From Pseudomonas sp. Root71 (lineage in GTDB: Bacteria > Pseudomonadota > Gammaproteobacteria > Pseudomonadales > Pseudomonadaceae): DNA of 64,000 nucleotides. A program made the position numbers and the translations under genes. Shown in pieces: positions 26,992 to 39,067 of this stretch. Below the pieces are notes generated by a model. The model searched no databases. It was not told the origin of the DNA and was given only the letters and a program-made list of their open reading frames with translations. The stretch covers positions 358,753 through 422,752 of the forward strand of contig NZ_LMHY01000012.1 in assembly GCF_001429045.1 (NCBI RefSeq), given 5' to 3'. The stretch's first letter is position 1. Each line of letters starts with the position of its first letter.

Positions 26992-29586
26992 ATGAACACT
27001 GAATTTCGCAAATCGCTGCCCGGCAGCCACCTGGATTACTTCGACGTCCGCGCGGCAGTCGAGGCGATCCAGCCTGGCGCCTACGACACCCTGCCGTACA
27101 CCTCCCGTGTGCTGGCGGAAAACCTTGTGCGTCGCTGCGACCCGGCCACGCTCACCGAATCCCTGAAGCAATTCATCGAGCGCAAGCGCGACCTCGACTT
27201 CCCGTGGTTCCCGGCCCGCGTGGTGTGCCACGACATTCTCGGCCAGACCGCTTTGGTCGACCTTGCCGGCCTGCGTGACGCCATCGCCCTGCAAGGCGGC
27301 GATCCTGCGCAAGTCAACCCGGTGGTGCCGACCCAACTGATCGTCGACCACTCCCTGGCCGTCGAGCGCGGTGGCTTCGATCCGGAAGCGTTCGAGAAGA
27401 ACCGCGCCATCGAAGACCGTCGAAACGAAGACCGGTTCCACTTCATCAACTGGACCAAGAAGGCGTTCAAGAACGTCGACGTGATCCCGCCAGGCAACGG
27501 CATCATGCACCAGATCAACCTGGAGAAAATGTCTCCGGTGATCCAGGTGCGCGACGGCGTGGCGTTCCCTGACACCTGCGTCGGCACCGACAGCCACACC
27601 CCGCACGTCGATGCGCTGGGCGTGATCGCCATTGGTGTCGGTGGCCTGGAAGCCGAAAGCGTGATGCTCGGCCGCGCCTCGTGGATGCGTCTGCCAGAAA
27701 GCGTTGGCGTCGAGCTGACCGGCAAGCTGCAACCGGGCATCACCGCCACCGACATGGTGCTGGCGTTGACCGAATTCCTGCGCAAGCAAAAAGTGGTTGG
27801 CGCATGGCTGGAATTCTTCGGCGAAGGCGCGTCAAGGTTGACCCTTGGCGACCGCGCGACCATCTCCAACATGGCTCCGGAATACGGCGCCACCGCGGCG
27901 ATGTTCTACATCGACCAGCAGACCATCGACTACCTCAAGCTCACCGGCCGTGAAGACGAGCAGGTGCAGTTGGTCGAGAACTACGCCAAGACCGCAGGCC
28001 TGTGGGCCGACAGCCTGAAGGGCGCGCAATACGAGCGCGGCCTGACCTTCGACCTGTCCTCGGTGGTGCGCAACATGGCTGGCCCAAGCAACCCGCACGC
28101 CCGTGTCGCGGTTTCGGATCTGGCGGCCAAAGGCATCTCCGGCCAATGGGAAGACGTGCCTGGCCAGATGCCGGATGGCGCGGTGATCATCGCCGCCATC
28201 ACCAGCTGCACCAACACCAGCAACCCGCGCAACGTGATCGCCGCCGGCCTGCTGGCGCGCAACGCCAACAAGCTCGGCCTGACCCGCAAACCATGGGTCA
28301 AATCGTCCCTGGCACCGGGTTCGAAAACCGTCGCGCTGTACCTCGACGAAGCCGGCCTGACCGATGAGCTGGACAAGCTCGGCTTCGGCGTCGTGGCCTT
28401 TGCCTGCACCACCTGCAACGGCATGTCCGGCGCACTGGACCCGGTGATCCAGCAAGAGATCATCGACCGCGACCTGTACGCCACTGCCGTGTTGTCCGGC
28501 AACCGTAACTTCGACGGCCGGATTCATCCGTACGCCAAGCAAGCGTTCCTCGCTTCGCCGCCACTGGTGGTCGCTTACGCCATCGCCGGCACCATCCGTT
28601 TCGACATCGAAAAAGACGTGCTGGGCGTGGTCGACGGCAAGGAAATTCGCCTGAAAGACATCTGGCCGAGCGACGAAGAAATCGACTCGGTGGTGAAGGC
28701 CTCGGTCAAACCTGAGCAGTTCCGCCAGGTCTACATCCCGATGTTCGCCATCCACGAAGACACCGGCCCGAAAGTCGCGCCGCTGTACGACTGGCGTGAA
28801 ATGAGCACCTACATCCGCCGTCCGCCGTACTGGGAAGGCGCGCTGGCCGGCGCTCGTCCGCTCAAGGGCATGCGCCCGCTGGCGGTACTGCCGGACAACA
28901 TCACCACCGATCACCTGTCGCCATCCAACGCCATCATGCTCGACAGCGCCGCCGGCGAATACCTGGCGAAAATGGGCCTGCCGGAAGAGGACTTCAACTC
29001 TTACGCGACTCACCGTGGTGACCACCTGACCGCGCAGCGTGCGACCTTCGCCAACCCGAAACTGTTCAACGAAATGGTTCAGGAAGACGGCAAGGTCAAG
29101 CAAGGTTCGCTGGCCCGCGTCGAGCCGGAAGGCAAAGTGATGCGCATGTGGGAAGCCATCGAGACCTACATGGATCGCAAGCAGCCGCTGATCATCATTG
29201 CCGGTGCCGACTACGGTCAGGGTTCGTCCCGCGACTGGGCAGCAAAAGGCGTGCGTCTGGCCGGTGTCGAAGCGATTGCCGCCGAAGGCTTCGAGCGCAT
29301 TCACCGCACCAACCTGGTGGGCATGGGCGTGTTGCCGCTGGAGTTCAAACCAGGCACCAACCGCCATACCCTGGCGATTGATGGCAGCGAAACCTACGAC
29401 GTCATCGGTGAGCGCACCCCGCGTGCCGAGCTGACGCTGGTGATCCATCGCAAGAACGGCGAGCGCGTCGATGTGCCGGTGACCTGCCGCCTCGACACCG
29501 CTGAAGAAGTGTCGATCTACGAGGCCGGCGGCGTGTTGCAACGCTTCGCCCAGGACTTCCTCGAAGAATCGGCGGTTGCCGTCTAA
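26992..29586 (+). CDS. acnD: Fe/S-dependent 2-methylcitrate dehydratase
   Basis: An 864-residue aconitase-family protein that dehydrates 2-methylcitrate to 2-methyl-trans-aconitate, in the AcnD/PrpF variant of the pathway. The [4Fe-4S] cysteines are in TSCTNTS and ACTTCNG. GTDSHTPHVDALGV is the conserved aconitase histidine/aspartate block, and YGQGSSRDWAAKG lies in the C-terminal swivel domain. The start at 26992 (MNTEFRKSLPG) is preferred to an upstream ATG overlapping the end of the repeat region. Its position immediately before prpF separates it from the housekeeping aconitases. Confidence 0.95.
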   Translation: MNTEFRKSLPGSHLDYFDVRAAVEAIQPGAYDTLPYTSRVLAENLVRRCDPATLTESLKQFIERKRDLDFPWFPARVVCHDILGQTALVDLAGLRDAIALQGGDPAQVNPVVPTQLIVDHSLAVERGGFDPEAFEKNRAIEDRRNEDRFHFINWTKKAFKNVDVIPPGNGIMHQINLEKMSPVIQVRDGVAFPDTCVGTDSHTPHVDALGVIAIGVGGLEAESVMLGRASWMRLPESVGVELTGKLQPGITATDMVLALTEFLRKQKVVGAWLEFFGEGASRLTLGDRATISNMAPEYGATAAMFYIDQQTIDYLKLTGREDEQVQLVENYAKTAGLWADSLKGAQYERGLTFDLSSVVRNMAGPSNPHARVAVSDLAAKGISGQWEDVPGQMPDGAVIIAAITSCTNTSNPRNVIAAGLLARNANKLGLTRKPWVKSSLAPGSKTVALYLDEAGLTDELDKLGFGVVAFACTTCNGMSGALDPVIQQEIIDRDLYATAVLSGNRNFDGRIHPYAKQAFLASPPLVVAYAIAGTIRFDIEKDVLGVVDGKEIRLKDIWPSDEEIDSVVKASVKPEQFRQVYIPMFAIHEDTGPKVAPLYDWREMSTYIRRPPYWEGALAGARPLKGMRPLAVLPDNITTDHLSPSNAIMLDSAAGEYLAKMGLPEEDFNSYATHRGDHLTAQRATFANPKLFNEMVQEDGKVKQGSLARVEPEGKVMRMWEAIETYMDRKQPLIIIAGADYGQGSSRDWAAKGVRLAGVEAIAAEGFERIHRTNLVGMGVLPLEFKPGTNRHTLAIDGSETYDVIGERTPRAELTLVIHRKNGERVDVPVTCRLDTAEEVSIYEAGGVLQRFAQDFLEESAVAV

Positions 29587-29650
29587 AACGCTGCACAGAC
29601 ATGGGACTTTGAGTCCCATGTCTGTTTCTGGATTAGGAGTAACGAGCACC

Positions 29651-30841
29651 ATGGTTCACGCACCGCAGATCAAAATTCCCGCCACCTACATGCGCGGCGG
29701 CACCAGCAAAGGCGTGTTTTTCAGTCTCAAGGATTTGCCTGAAGCGGCCCAGGTTCCAGGCCCGGCCCGCGATGCCTTGTTGCTGCGCGTGATCGGCAGC
29801 CCCGATCCGTACGACAAGCAAATCGACGGCATGGGCGGCGCGACCTCCAGCACCAGCAAAACCGTGATCCTGTCGAAAAGCACCCAGGCTGATCACGACG
29901 TCGATTACCTGTTCGGCCAGGTTTCCATCGACAAGCCTTTCGTGGACTGGAGTGGCAACTGCGGCAACCTGACCGCGGCAGTCGGTTCGTTCGCCGTCAG
30001 CAACGGTCTGGTCGATGCCAGCCGCATCCCGCACAACGGCGTGGCCGTGGTTCGCGTGTGGCAGGCCAACATCAGCAAGACCATCATCGCCCACGTGCCG
30101 ATCACCAACGGTGAAGTGCAGGAAACCGGTGACTTCGAACTCGACGGCGTAACCTTTCCGGCCGCCGAAGTACAGGTTGAATTCCTCGATCCGGCAGCGG
30201 ATGAAGAGGGCGGTGGCGGTTCGATGTTCCCGACCGGCAACCTCGTGGATGACCTCGAAGTACCTGGCGTCGGCACCTTCAAGGCGACCCTGATCAACGC
30301 CGGCATCCCGACGATTTTCGTTAATGCCGAAGACATCGGCTACAAAGGCACTGAGCTGCAAGGCGCCATCAACGGCGATCCGAAAGCCCTGCTGATGTTC
30401 GAAACCATCCGCGCTTACGGCGCGCTGCGCATGGGCCTGATCTCGAACGTCGACGAAGCGGCCAAGCGGCAGCACACGCCGAAGGTGGCCTTCGTCGCCA
30501 AGCCGGCGGATTACGTATCGTCCAGTGGCAAAGCCATTGCGGCGGGTGATGTCGACCTGCTGGTGCGTGCGCTGTCGATGGGCAAGTTGCACCACGCGAT
30601 GATGGGGACTGCGGCGGTGGCAATCGGCACGGCGGCAGCGATCACCGGCACGCTGGTTAACCTCGCGGCAGGCGGTATCGAACGCAACGCGGTGCGCTTC
30701 GGCCATCCGTCCGGCACTTTGCGCGTCGGCGCAGAGGCCAGCCAGGTCAATGGCGAATGGACCGTGAACAAGGCGATCATGAGCCGCAGTGCGCGGGTGT
30801 TGATGGAAGGCTTTGTACGGGTGCCAGGCGACTCGTTCTAA
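29651..30841 (+). CDS. prpF: 2-methylaconitate cis-trans isomerase
   Basis: A 396-residue PrpF-family isomerase with a duplicated diaminopimelate-epimerase-like fold. It isomerises the AcnD product so that a hydratase can form 2-methylisocitrate. The N-terminal signature is YMRGGTSKGVFF. DWSGNCGNLTAAVG is the conserved Cys-containing loop, and FGHPSGTLRVG is the matching motif in the second half. It follows acnD by 64 bases in the canonical acnD-prpF order, and AGGAG precedes the ATG. Confidence 0.95.
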   Translation: MVHAPQIKIPATYMRGGTSKGVFFSLKDLPEAAQVPGPARDALLLRVIGSPDPYDKQIDGMGGATSSTSKTVILSKSTQADHDVDYLFGQVSIDKPFVDWSGNCGNLTAAVGSFAVSNGLVDASRIPHNGVAVVRVWQANISKTIIAHVPITNGEVQETGDFELDGVTFPAAEVQVEFLDPAADEEGGGGSMFPTGNLVDDLEVPGVGTFKATLINAGIPTIFVNAEDIGYKGTELQGAINGDPKALLMFETIRAYGALRMGLISNVDEAAKRQHTPKVAFVAKPADYVSSSGKAIAAGDVDLLVRALSMGKLHHAMMGTAAVAIGTAAAITGTLVNLAAGGIERNAVRFGHPSGTLRVGAEASQVNGEWTVNKAIMSRSARVLMEGFVRVPGDSF

Positions 30842-30916
30842 TCCGGCACCGAACCCTGTAGGAGTTGCCCTGAGCCGAGGTCCCATCAACGACCCACTTC
30901 ATAGAGTGAATCGAAC

Positions 30917-32401
30917 ATGAGTGCCAACGTCGACCTGAACAACCGCCCCGACTACGACAAGGTCCTGCAGGACATTGCCGATTACGTCCTCAACTACAGG
31001 ATCGAGTCAATTGAGGCGCTGGATACCGCGCGCAACTGCCTGATCGATACCTTGGGTTGCGGTCTGCTGGCCCTGCGTTTTCCCGAGTGCACCAAGCATT
31101 TGGGGCCAGTGGTAGAAGGCACTGTCGTGCCGTTTGGCGCCCGGGTGCCGGGGACCAGTTATCGACTCGATCCGGTGAAGGCGGCGTGGGACATCGGCTG
31201 CATCGTGCGCTGGCTCGACTACAACGACACATGGCTCGCGGCGGAGTGGGGGCATCCGTCGGACAACCTCGGCGGTATTCTCGCGGTAGCCGACCATTTA
31301 TCACAAAAGCACCTGGCGAATGGCGTAGCACCGCTGACCATGCGTACAGTGCTTGAAGCGATGATCATGGCCCACGAGATTCAAGGCGTGATTGCCCTGG
31401 AAAACTCGTTCAACCGTGTCGGCCTCGATCACGTCATTCTGGTGAAAGTGGCCTCGGCCGCAGTCACCGCCAAGCTGATGGGGGCCAATCGCGAGCAGTT
31501 GTTGTCGGCGTTGTCTCACGCCTTTGCTGACGGTCAGGCATTGCGCACGTATCGGCATGCACCGAATGCCGGTTCGCGTAAATCCTGGGCGGCGGGGGAT
31601 GCGTCCAGTCGTGGCGTGCGTTTGGCGGACATGGCGATGCGCGGCGAAATGGGTATACCCGGTGTGTTGAGTGCCAGGCAGTGGGGGTTTTACGACGTAT
31701 TGTTCAGCCACAACAACAATGATCTGGCGCTCAAGCCTGAAGACAAACGTGCGTTCAGTTTCTCGCGACCGTACGGCAGTTATGTGATGGAAAACGTGTT
31801 GTTCAAGATCAGTTTTCCGGCCGAGTTCCATGCACAAACGGCCTGTGAGGCGGCGGTGATCCTGCACCCGCAGGTGCGCAATCGCCTGCATGAAATCGAC
31901 AGGATCGTCATCACCACTCACGAGTCAGCGATTCGCATCATTTCCAAGGTCGGCCCACTGGCCAATGCTGCTGATCGCGATCACTGCATCCAGTACATGA
32001 CTGCTGTACCGCTGGCTTTCGGCAATCTGGTTGCCGAGTACTACGAGGATGATTTTCACAAGGCGCATCCGATCATCGATGTGCTGCGCGACAAAATGGT
32101 GATTGTTGAGGAATCGCGGTTCACCCGTGAGTATCTGGAGCCCGATAAACGCTCCATTGCCAACGCGGTGCAGGTGTTTTTCAAGGATGGTTCGAGCACG
32201 GAAAACGTCGTCGTGGAATACCCGATTGGGCATCGTCGGCGTCGGGCTGAAGGTATTCCGTTGCTGGAGGAGAAATTCAGGGCGAACTTGCTGACACGAT
32301 TCGCGGGGCAGCGCAGCGAGGAGATTTTCGCGCTGTGCAAGGATCAGCAGAGGCTTGAAGCGACAGCGGTGAACCGGTTTGTGGATTTGTTTGTGATCTA
32401 G
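30917..32401 (+). CDS. prpD: 2-methylcitrate dehydratase
   Basis: A 494-residue MmgE/PrpD-family enzyme without iron-sulfur cysteines. Recognisable blocks are [13 protein letters not shown] near the N-terminus, the [14 protein letters not shown] active-site region, and [15 protein letters not shown]. As the terminal gene it provides a second 2-methylcitrate dehydratase, or residual aconitase activity, alongside AcnD/PrpF. Operons carrying both acnD-prpF and prpD are known in pseudomonads. A REP pair follows. Confidence 0.94.
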   Translation: MSANVDLNNRPDYDKVLQDIADYVLNYRIESIEALDTARNCLIDTLGCGLLALRFPECTKHLGPVVEGTVVPFGARVPGTSYRLDPVKAAWDIGCIVRWLDYNDTWLAAEWGHPSDNLGGILAVADHLSQKHLANGVAPLTMRTVLEAMIMAHEIQGVIALENSFNRVGLDHVILVKVASAAVTAKLMGANREQLLSALSHAFADGQALRTYRHAPNAGSRKSWAAGDASSRGVRLADMAMRGEMGIPGVLSARQWGFYDVLFSHNNNDLALKPEDKRAFSFSRPYGSYVMENVLFKISFPAEFHAQTACEAAVILHPQVRNRLHEIDRIVITTHESAIRIISKVGPLANAADRDHCIQYMTAVPLAFGNLVAEYYEDDFHKAHPIIDVLRDKMVIVEESRFTREYLEPDKRSIANAVQVFFKDGSSTENVVVEYPIGHRRRRAEGIPLLEEKFRANLLTRFAGQRSEEIFALCKDQQRLEATAVNRFVDLFVI

Positions 32402-32419
32402 GAGACCGCGTTATCGTTC

Positions 32420-32513
32420 TTCGCGAGCAAGCCCGCTCCCACAGGGGATCTGCTGTGAACACAAAATTTGTGTATGACAGAAATCCAATGTGGGAGCGGG
32501 CTTGCTCGCGAAA
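32420..32513. repeat. REP pair
   Basis: TTCGCGAGCAAGCCCGCTCC and its complement, about 44 bases apart, in the gap between convergent prpD and ppsR. Confidence 0.9.
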
Positions 32514-32536
32514 GCAGTAGATCAGGCGCCGGAGAG

Positions 32537-33355
32537 CTACTTGAACCGCCGCTCGACGCCTTTCTCCACAAGTATTTTCGCGGAGATTTCTTCCACCGAA
32601 AAATGCGTGGAGTTGATGTGCGGGATGTTTGCGCGGCGGAACAGGTTCTCGACCTCACGCACTTCGAACTCGCACTGGGCGTAGCTCGAATAGCGGCTGT
32701 TGGGCTTGCGCTCGTTGCGGATCGCGGTGAGGCGGTCGGGGTCGATGGTCAGGCCGAACAGCTTGTGCTGGTGGGCGCGCAGGGCGGAAGGCAGTTGCAG
32801 GCGTTCCATGTCGTCTTCGGTCAGCGGGTAGTTGGCTGCGCGGATGCCGAACTGCATCGCCATGTACAGGCACGTCGGCGTCTTACCGCATCGCGACACG
32901 CCCACTAGTATCAGGTCGGCCTTATCGTAATAGTGCGTGCGGGCGCCGTCGTCGTTGTCGAGGGCGAAGTTAACGGCCTCGATACGCTCCATGTAATTGG
33001 TGTTGGCGCCGATGGAGTGGGACTTGCCCACGGTGTAGGAAGAATGCTCGGTCAGTTCCTGTTCAAGCGGCGCCAGGAACGTCGAGAAAATGTCGATCAT
33101 GAAACCATTCGAGGTTGCGAGAATCTCACGAATGTCCTGATTGACGATGGTGTCGAAGATAATCGGACGGAAGCCGTCGGTTTCGGCGGCTTTGTTGATT
33201 TGTTGTACCATGGCCCGCGCTTTGTCCACGTTGTCGATGTACGGCCGCGTGACTTTGCTGAAGGTAATGTTTTCGAACTGCGCCAGAAGGCTTTGACCCA
33301 GGGTTTCGGCGGTAATGCCGGTACCATCGGAGATAAAGAAAGCAGATCGTTTCAT
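32537..33355 (-). CDS. ppsR: Phosphoenolpyruvate synthase regulatory kinase/pyrophosphorylase
   Basis: A 272-residue bifunctional regulator that phosphorylates PEP synthase with ADP, and reactivates it by phosphorolysis. The N-terminus [15 protein letters not shown] is diagnostic, and the P-loop-like [10 protein letters not shown] lies near residue 155. I start at 33355 ([11 protein letters not shown]); longer in-frame starts reach into the divergent promoter region. It is divergent from ppsA, the gene for its target enzyme, which confirms the role. Confidence 0.95.
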   Translation of the reverse strand: MKRSAFFISDGTGITAETLGQSLLAQFENITFSKVTRPYIDNVDKARAMVQQINKAAETDGFRPIIFDTIVNQDIREILATSNGFMIDIFSTFLAPLEQELTEHSSYTVGKSHSIGANTNYMERIEAVNFALDNDDGARTHYYDKADLILVGVSRCGKTPTCLYMAMQFGIRAANYPLTEDDMERLQLPSALRAHQHKLFGLTIDPDRLTAIRNERKPNSRYSSYAQCEFEVREVENLFRRANIPHINSTHFSVEEISAKILVEKGVERRFK

Positions 33356-33405
33356 TTGCACCTTGGGCCTTAAGCTAGTGACGAATCTTGGATATGATAG
33401 GCGCG

Positions 33406-33472
33406 ATTTGCCGGCCGCCATTGGCCCGCATTCTCACTTATTTTCCAGGTCCAGGCCATATAACCGGCAAAT
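33406..33472. promoter_or_regulatory. Long-spaced inverted repeat in the ppsR-ppsA promoter region
   Basis: ATTTGCCGG (33406-33414) and CCGGCAAAT (33464-33472) are perfect 9-base inverted copies, 49 bases apart, in the 174-base gap between the divergent genes. They could be two half-sites or operators for one regulator acting in both directions. I recognise no known consensus. Confidence 0.4.
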
Positions 33473-33529
33473 GCTCACTTAAGCAGCCGGTTTCTGAGCT
33501 TTTCCAACACAGTTAGTGGAGAGATCACC

Positions 33530-35905
<2,376 letters not shown>

Positions 35906-35907
35906 TC

Positions 35908-36023
35908 CTGTAGGAGCGACGGTGCGGCGATCTGACCTGCTCGCGATGGACTGCAGTACAGCGCGTTTTTTCAGCATGAACGCGTTATCGTTGGCGACCA
36001 TCGCGAGCAGGCTCGCTCCTACA
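35908..36023. repeat. REP-like inverted pair (TGTAGGAGCGA variant)
   Basis: CTGTAGGAGCGACGGTGCGGCGA and an inverted arm ATCGCGAGCAGGCTCGCTCC plus TACA, about 60 bases apart, downstream of ppsA. Confidence 0.75.
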
Positions 36024-36068
36024 ATGATTGGCAGTGTGGTCGGTGAACGCTGCCTTTGAGATTCAAGC

Positions 36069-36104
36069 AGGGCGGGCTCCATCTGGATGCCGCCCTTTTT
36101 TGTG
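36069..36104 (+). terminator. Intrinsic terminator after ppsA
   Basis: GGGCGG-CTCCATCTGGATG-CCGCCC followed by six T residues, about 10 bases before the hydrolase ATG. Confidence 0.8.
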
Positions 36105-36113
36105 CAAGAGATT

Positions 36114-37103
36114 ATGCAAAGCAGCAGCAACCTATTTCCTGTCGCCCTGATCAGCGCCGAACGGCGCGGTGATCTGAGCGAAGATGTCTATCGATTGAAA
36201 CCCGGTAACAGCCCCGACTTCACTGTCGAACTGGCTGTGACACGCCTTGGCATGGCCGATGAGTCATCCTCCCGTGGCGTGCCGGTGATCCTGCTGCATG
36301 GCAGCTTTTCCAATCGCCGGTTCTGGTTCTCTCCCAAGGGCCTGGGATTGGGCGCTTACCTGGCTCGCCTGGGGTTCGACGTCTGGATTCCGGAAATGCG
36401 CGGTCACGGCCTGTCCCAGCGTAACCACGACTACCGCAAGAACCGTGTCGCCGACTACGCGCGCTATGACCTGCCGGCCATTGGCGCGTTCGTGCGCGAA
36501 CAGAACGGGCAGGTGCCGCACTGGATCGGTCACTCGCTGGGCGGTACTACACTGGCCGCAGCGCTGGGTGGCGAGTACATCGGTGAGCCGGTCGTGGCCT
36601 CGGCGGCGTTTTTCGGTACACAAGTCAGCCGCACCTACTGGCCATTGAAGATTCCGCCAGTGGAGTGGAGTGGTCGCTTCATTCTCAAGCGCTTTGCCCA
36701 GTTGTCCGGCTCAAGGCTCAAGCGCGGTCCGGAGGACGAGCCTATCGGCCTGGCCCTGGAAAGCATGCGCTGGTTTGGCCTGTTCGGGCGCTTCGGTGAT
36801 GCCGACAAGGACTGGTGGGCAGGCCTGGCCGAGGTCAAGTTGCCCGTGCTGGCGGTCAGTGCCGCGGGCGATCATCAGGACCCGGCGTGGGCGTGTCGCA
36901 AATTGTTCGAGCAGTTCGGCTCCGAGCACAAGCAATTCATCAACCTGGGGCGCGAGCAGGGCTTCGGCGACAATTTCGGTCACGTGGAAATGCTCGTCAG
37001 CAAGGCAGCCCAGGCTGAAGTCTGGCCTTTGGTGACGCGCTGGTTGGCTGATCAGCAGACACCTTTGCCAGGCGCGCAACAGGATTTGGCCGCGGCAATC
37101 TGA
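36114..37103 (+). CDS. Alpha/beta-fold hydrolase
   Basis: A 329-residue alpha/beta hydrolase. The nucleophile elbow is IGHSLGGTT. The oxyanion/N-terminal motif is ILLHGSFSNRRFW, and GDNFGHVEML carries the catalytic histidine. Long insertions between the elbow and the histidine form the cap. The family is close to lysophospholipase or lipase-like hydrolases, but the substrate is not predictable. The start is ATG 36114; an earlier in-frame ATG at 36087 lies inside the ppsA terminator. Confidence 0.85.
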   Translation: MQSSSNLFPVALISAERRGDLSEDVYRLKPGNSPDFTVELAVTRLGMADESSSRGVPVILLHGSFSNRRFWFSPKGLGLGAYLARLGFDVWIPEMRGHGLSQRNHDYRKNRVADYARYDLPAIGAFVREQNGQVPHWIGHSLGGTTLAAALGGEYIGEPVVASAAFFGTQVSRTYWPLKIPPVEWSGRFILKRFAQLSGSRLKRGPEDEPIGLALESMRWFGLFGRFGDADKDWWAGLAEVKLPVLAVSAAGDHQDPAWACRKLFEQFGSEHKQFINLGREQGFGDNFGHVEMLVSKAAQAEVWPLVTRWLADQQTPLPGAQQDLAAAI

Positions 37104-37240
37104 GCCTGACGCTCTAACAAGGGCATTTCGCTCCGGTCGGCTTGCGGCTAAGATATGACGCATTGAGCTGTTCCGGTCACAATGCGTGACTGAGCCATCA
37201 CCGATGTTCGTGCTGTCTTCCTCTTCACAGGAGTTTCTCG

Positions 37241-37732
37241 ATGATCCATTACCTCACGCCTGACCTGTGCGATGCCTATCCGGAACTGGTGCAGGTGCTG
37301 GAACCGATGTTCAGCAATTTCGGCGGCCGTGATTCCTTTGGTGGCGAAATCGTGACCATCAAGTGCTTCGAAGACAACTCGCGGGTCAAGGAGCAAGTCG
37401 AGCTCAAGGGGAATGGCAAAGTGCTAGTGGTAGACGGTGGCGGTTCCCTGCGTCATGCGTTGCTGGGTGACATGCTGGCCGAGAAAGCCGCGAAAAACGG
37501 TTGGGAAGGGCTGGTGATCTACGGTTGCATCCGTGACGTCGATATCATCGCACAGACCGATCTGGGCGTTCAGGCCCTCGCCAGCCACCCGAGGAAATCC
37601 GACAGGCGCGGGCTCGGCGATCTCAACGTTGCCGTGACCTTCGCCGGCGTGACTTTCCACCCGGGCCATTACATCTATGCGGACAACAACGGCGTGATCA
37701 TCTCGCCCAGCCCGCTGCAAATGCCTGAATAA
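37241..37732 (+). CDS. rraA: Regulator of RNase E activity A / HMG aldolase-like
   Basis: A 163-residue RraA-fold protein with the typical N-terminus [17 protein letters not shown]. The sequence [17 protein letters not shown] and [14 protein letters not shown] forms the substrate/metal pocket retained in this family. Members are annotated either as RNase E inhibitors or as 4-hydroxy-4-methyl-2-oxoglutarate aldolases. The residues G-x-x-R-D-x-D seen here belong to the aldolase-competent group, so both roles remain possible. AGGAG precedes the ATG, and cmaX follows after 26 bases. Confidence 0.9.
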   Translation: MIHYLTPDLCDAYPELVQVLEPMFSNFGGRDSFGGEIVTIKCFEDNSRVKEQVELKGNGKVLVVDGGGSLRHALLGDMLAEKAAKNGWEGLVIYGCIRDVDIIAQTDLGVQALASHPRKSDRRGLGDLNVAVTFAGVTFHPGHYIYADNNGVIISPSPLQMPE

Positions 37733-37758
37733 AGCGCTGGTCGACCAAAGGAGTGCGG

Positions 37759-38754
37759 ATGTTCGAGGAAGAAAACGCGCAATGGGGGCTGGTGCATGCC
37801 CTGGTGCTGGACGGTAAAGGCGGCGCGCGTTCGATTGCCCGGACTGAACTCGATGACTTGCAGCTGCAGGCCCATGAAAGCCTGTGGCTGCACTGGGATC
37901 GCAGTCATCCGCAAACCCGGACCTGGTTACGCAAATCCAGCGGTCTGAGCGAATTCAGCTGTGACCTGTTACTCGAAGAAAACACTCGTCCGCGACTTTT
38001 ACAGCTTTCCGACAGCGAACTGCTGCTATTTTTGCGCGGGGTCAATCTGAACCCCGGTGCTGAGCCGGAAGACATGGTGTCGGTGCGGATCTTCGGCTCT
38101 GCCCAGCGTGTCATTTCCCTGCGTTTGCGTCCGTTGCGTGCCACTGACGAGTTGTTGGTGCAACTGTCCGAGGGCAAGGGGCCGAAAACTGCCTCCGAAC
38201 TCATCCTTTGCATGGCGCAGTACCTCACCAACAAGGTGCAGGATCTGGTCAGCTGTCTCTCGGAAGTGGTCGATGAGGAAGAAGAAAAGCTGGATGCCGA
38301 CGAACGGTATACTCCTGAGCACGGATCGGTTTTGCAGATTCGTCGCCGGGCGGCTGCGTTGAAGCGCTTTCTTGCTCCGCAGCGGGATATTTTCGGTCAA
38401 CTGACGCGGATCAAGTTGCCCTGGTTCGTCGAGGACGATGGCGATTACTGGAACGAATTGAACAACAGCCTGACTCGTTATCTTGAAGAGCTGGAATTGA
38501 CCCGGGAGCGGGTGGGGCTGGTCCTGGAGGCTGAGGACCGTCGCTTGAACGTGCGTATGAACCGCACGATGTACCGCTTCGGGATCATCACCGGGATCTT
38601 TTTGCCGATGAGTTTTCTGACCGGGCTGTTGGGGATCAATGTCGGTGGAATTCCTTTCTCTGCCAGCCCCTACGGCTTTCTGATCGCCTGCCTGATGATG
38701 GTCTCGGTGGCACTGGGGCAGTGGTGGTTGTTCCGACGTTTGCGCTGGGTCTGA
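37759..38754 (+). CDS. cmaX: CorA/ZntB-type divalent metal transporter
   Basis: A 331-residue CorA-superfamily inner-membrane protein. It has two C-terminal helices with GINVGGIPF at the end of the first, the GxN-GG-P form typical of ZntB (zinc) proteins and distinct from the GMN of the gene at 4.5 kb. The start at ATG 37759 follows AAAGGAG. It opens the cmaX-crfX-cmpX-sigX-oprF cluster known in Pseudomonas, where it is named CmaX and linked to envelope and magnesium stress. The transported ion is inferred. Confidence 0.88.
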   Translation: MFEEENAQWGLVHALVLDGKGGARSIARTELDDLQLQAHESLWLHWDRSHPQTRTWLRKSSGLSEFSCDLLLEENTRPRLLQLSDSELLLFLRGVNLNPGAEPEDMVSVRIFGSAQRVISLRLRPLRATDELLVQLSEGKGPKTASELILCMAQYLTNKVQDLVSCLSEVVDEEEEKLDADERYTPEHGSVLQIRRRAAALKRFLAPQRDIFGQLTRIKLPWFVEDDGDYWNELNNSLTRYLEELELTRERVGLVLEAEDRRLNVRMNRTMYRFGIITGIFLPMSFLTGLLGINVGGIPFSASPYGFLIACLMMVSVALGQWWLFRRLRWV

Positions 38755-38816
38755 GGGAAGCCATGTGACCAGACCAACTCTGACCGCGTCTCCCACAGAC
38801 ATCACGAGAGGTGCGT

Positions 38817-39065
38817 ATGCACGATCCGTTTGAACAGTCTTTGCGCGACATGCTCAACGCCTCACCGTCTACCCGGGACGACGATGCGTGCCTGGGGCGT
38901 GTGCTGAAAACCGCCAACCGCCAGGTCGGCGCCGGTGATTTGTTCAGTCTGCTGGGGCGCTGGTTGCCCGCACTGATGATCGCCCTCAATAACGGATCGG
39001 CCCATGTCGCGCCGGTATCCCGTCTTCGTAAACCTGCTGCCCGCACTGCTGATAAGGCTGATTGA
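38817..39065 (+). CDS. crfX: Small protein CrfX
   Basis: An 82-residue protein with an amphipathic N-terminus and one moderately hydrophobic stretch (LFSLLGRWLPALMIAL). It is identified as CrfX mainly by its place between cmaX and cmpX in the conserved Pseudomonas sigX region. ATG 38817 is chosen over an in-frame GTG six bases earlier; both share the GAGAGG ribosome-binding site. The stop is 2 bases before the cmpX ATG, so the two are translationally coupled. Its biochemical function is unknown. Confidence 0.8.
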   Translation: MHDPFEQSLRDMLNASPSTRDDDACLGRVLKTANRQVGAGDLFSLLGRWLPALMIALNNGSAHVAPVSRLRKPAARTADKAD

Positions 39066-39067
39066 AT

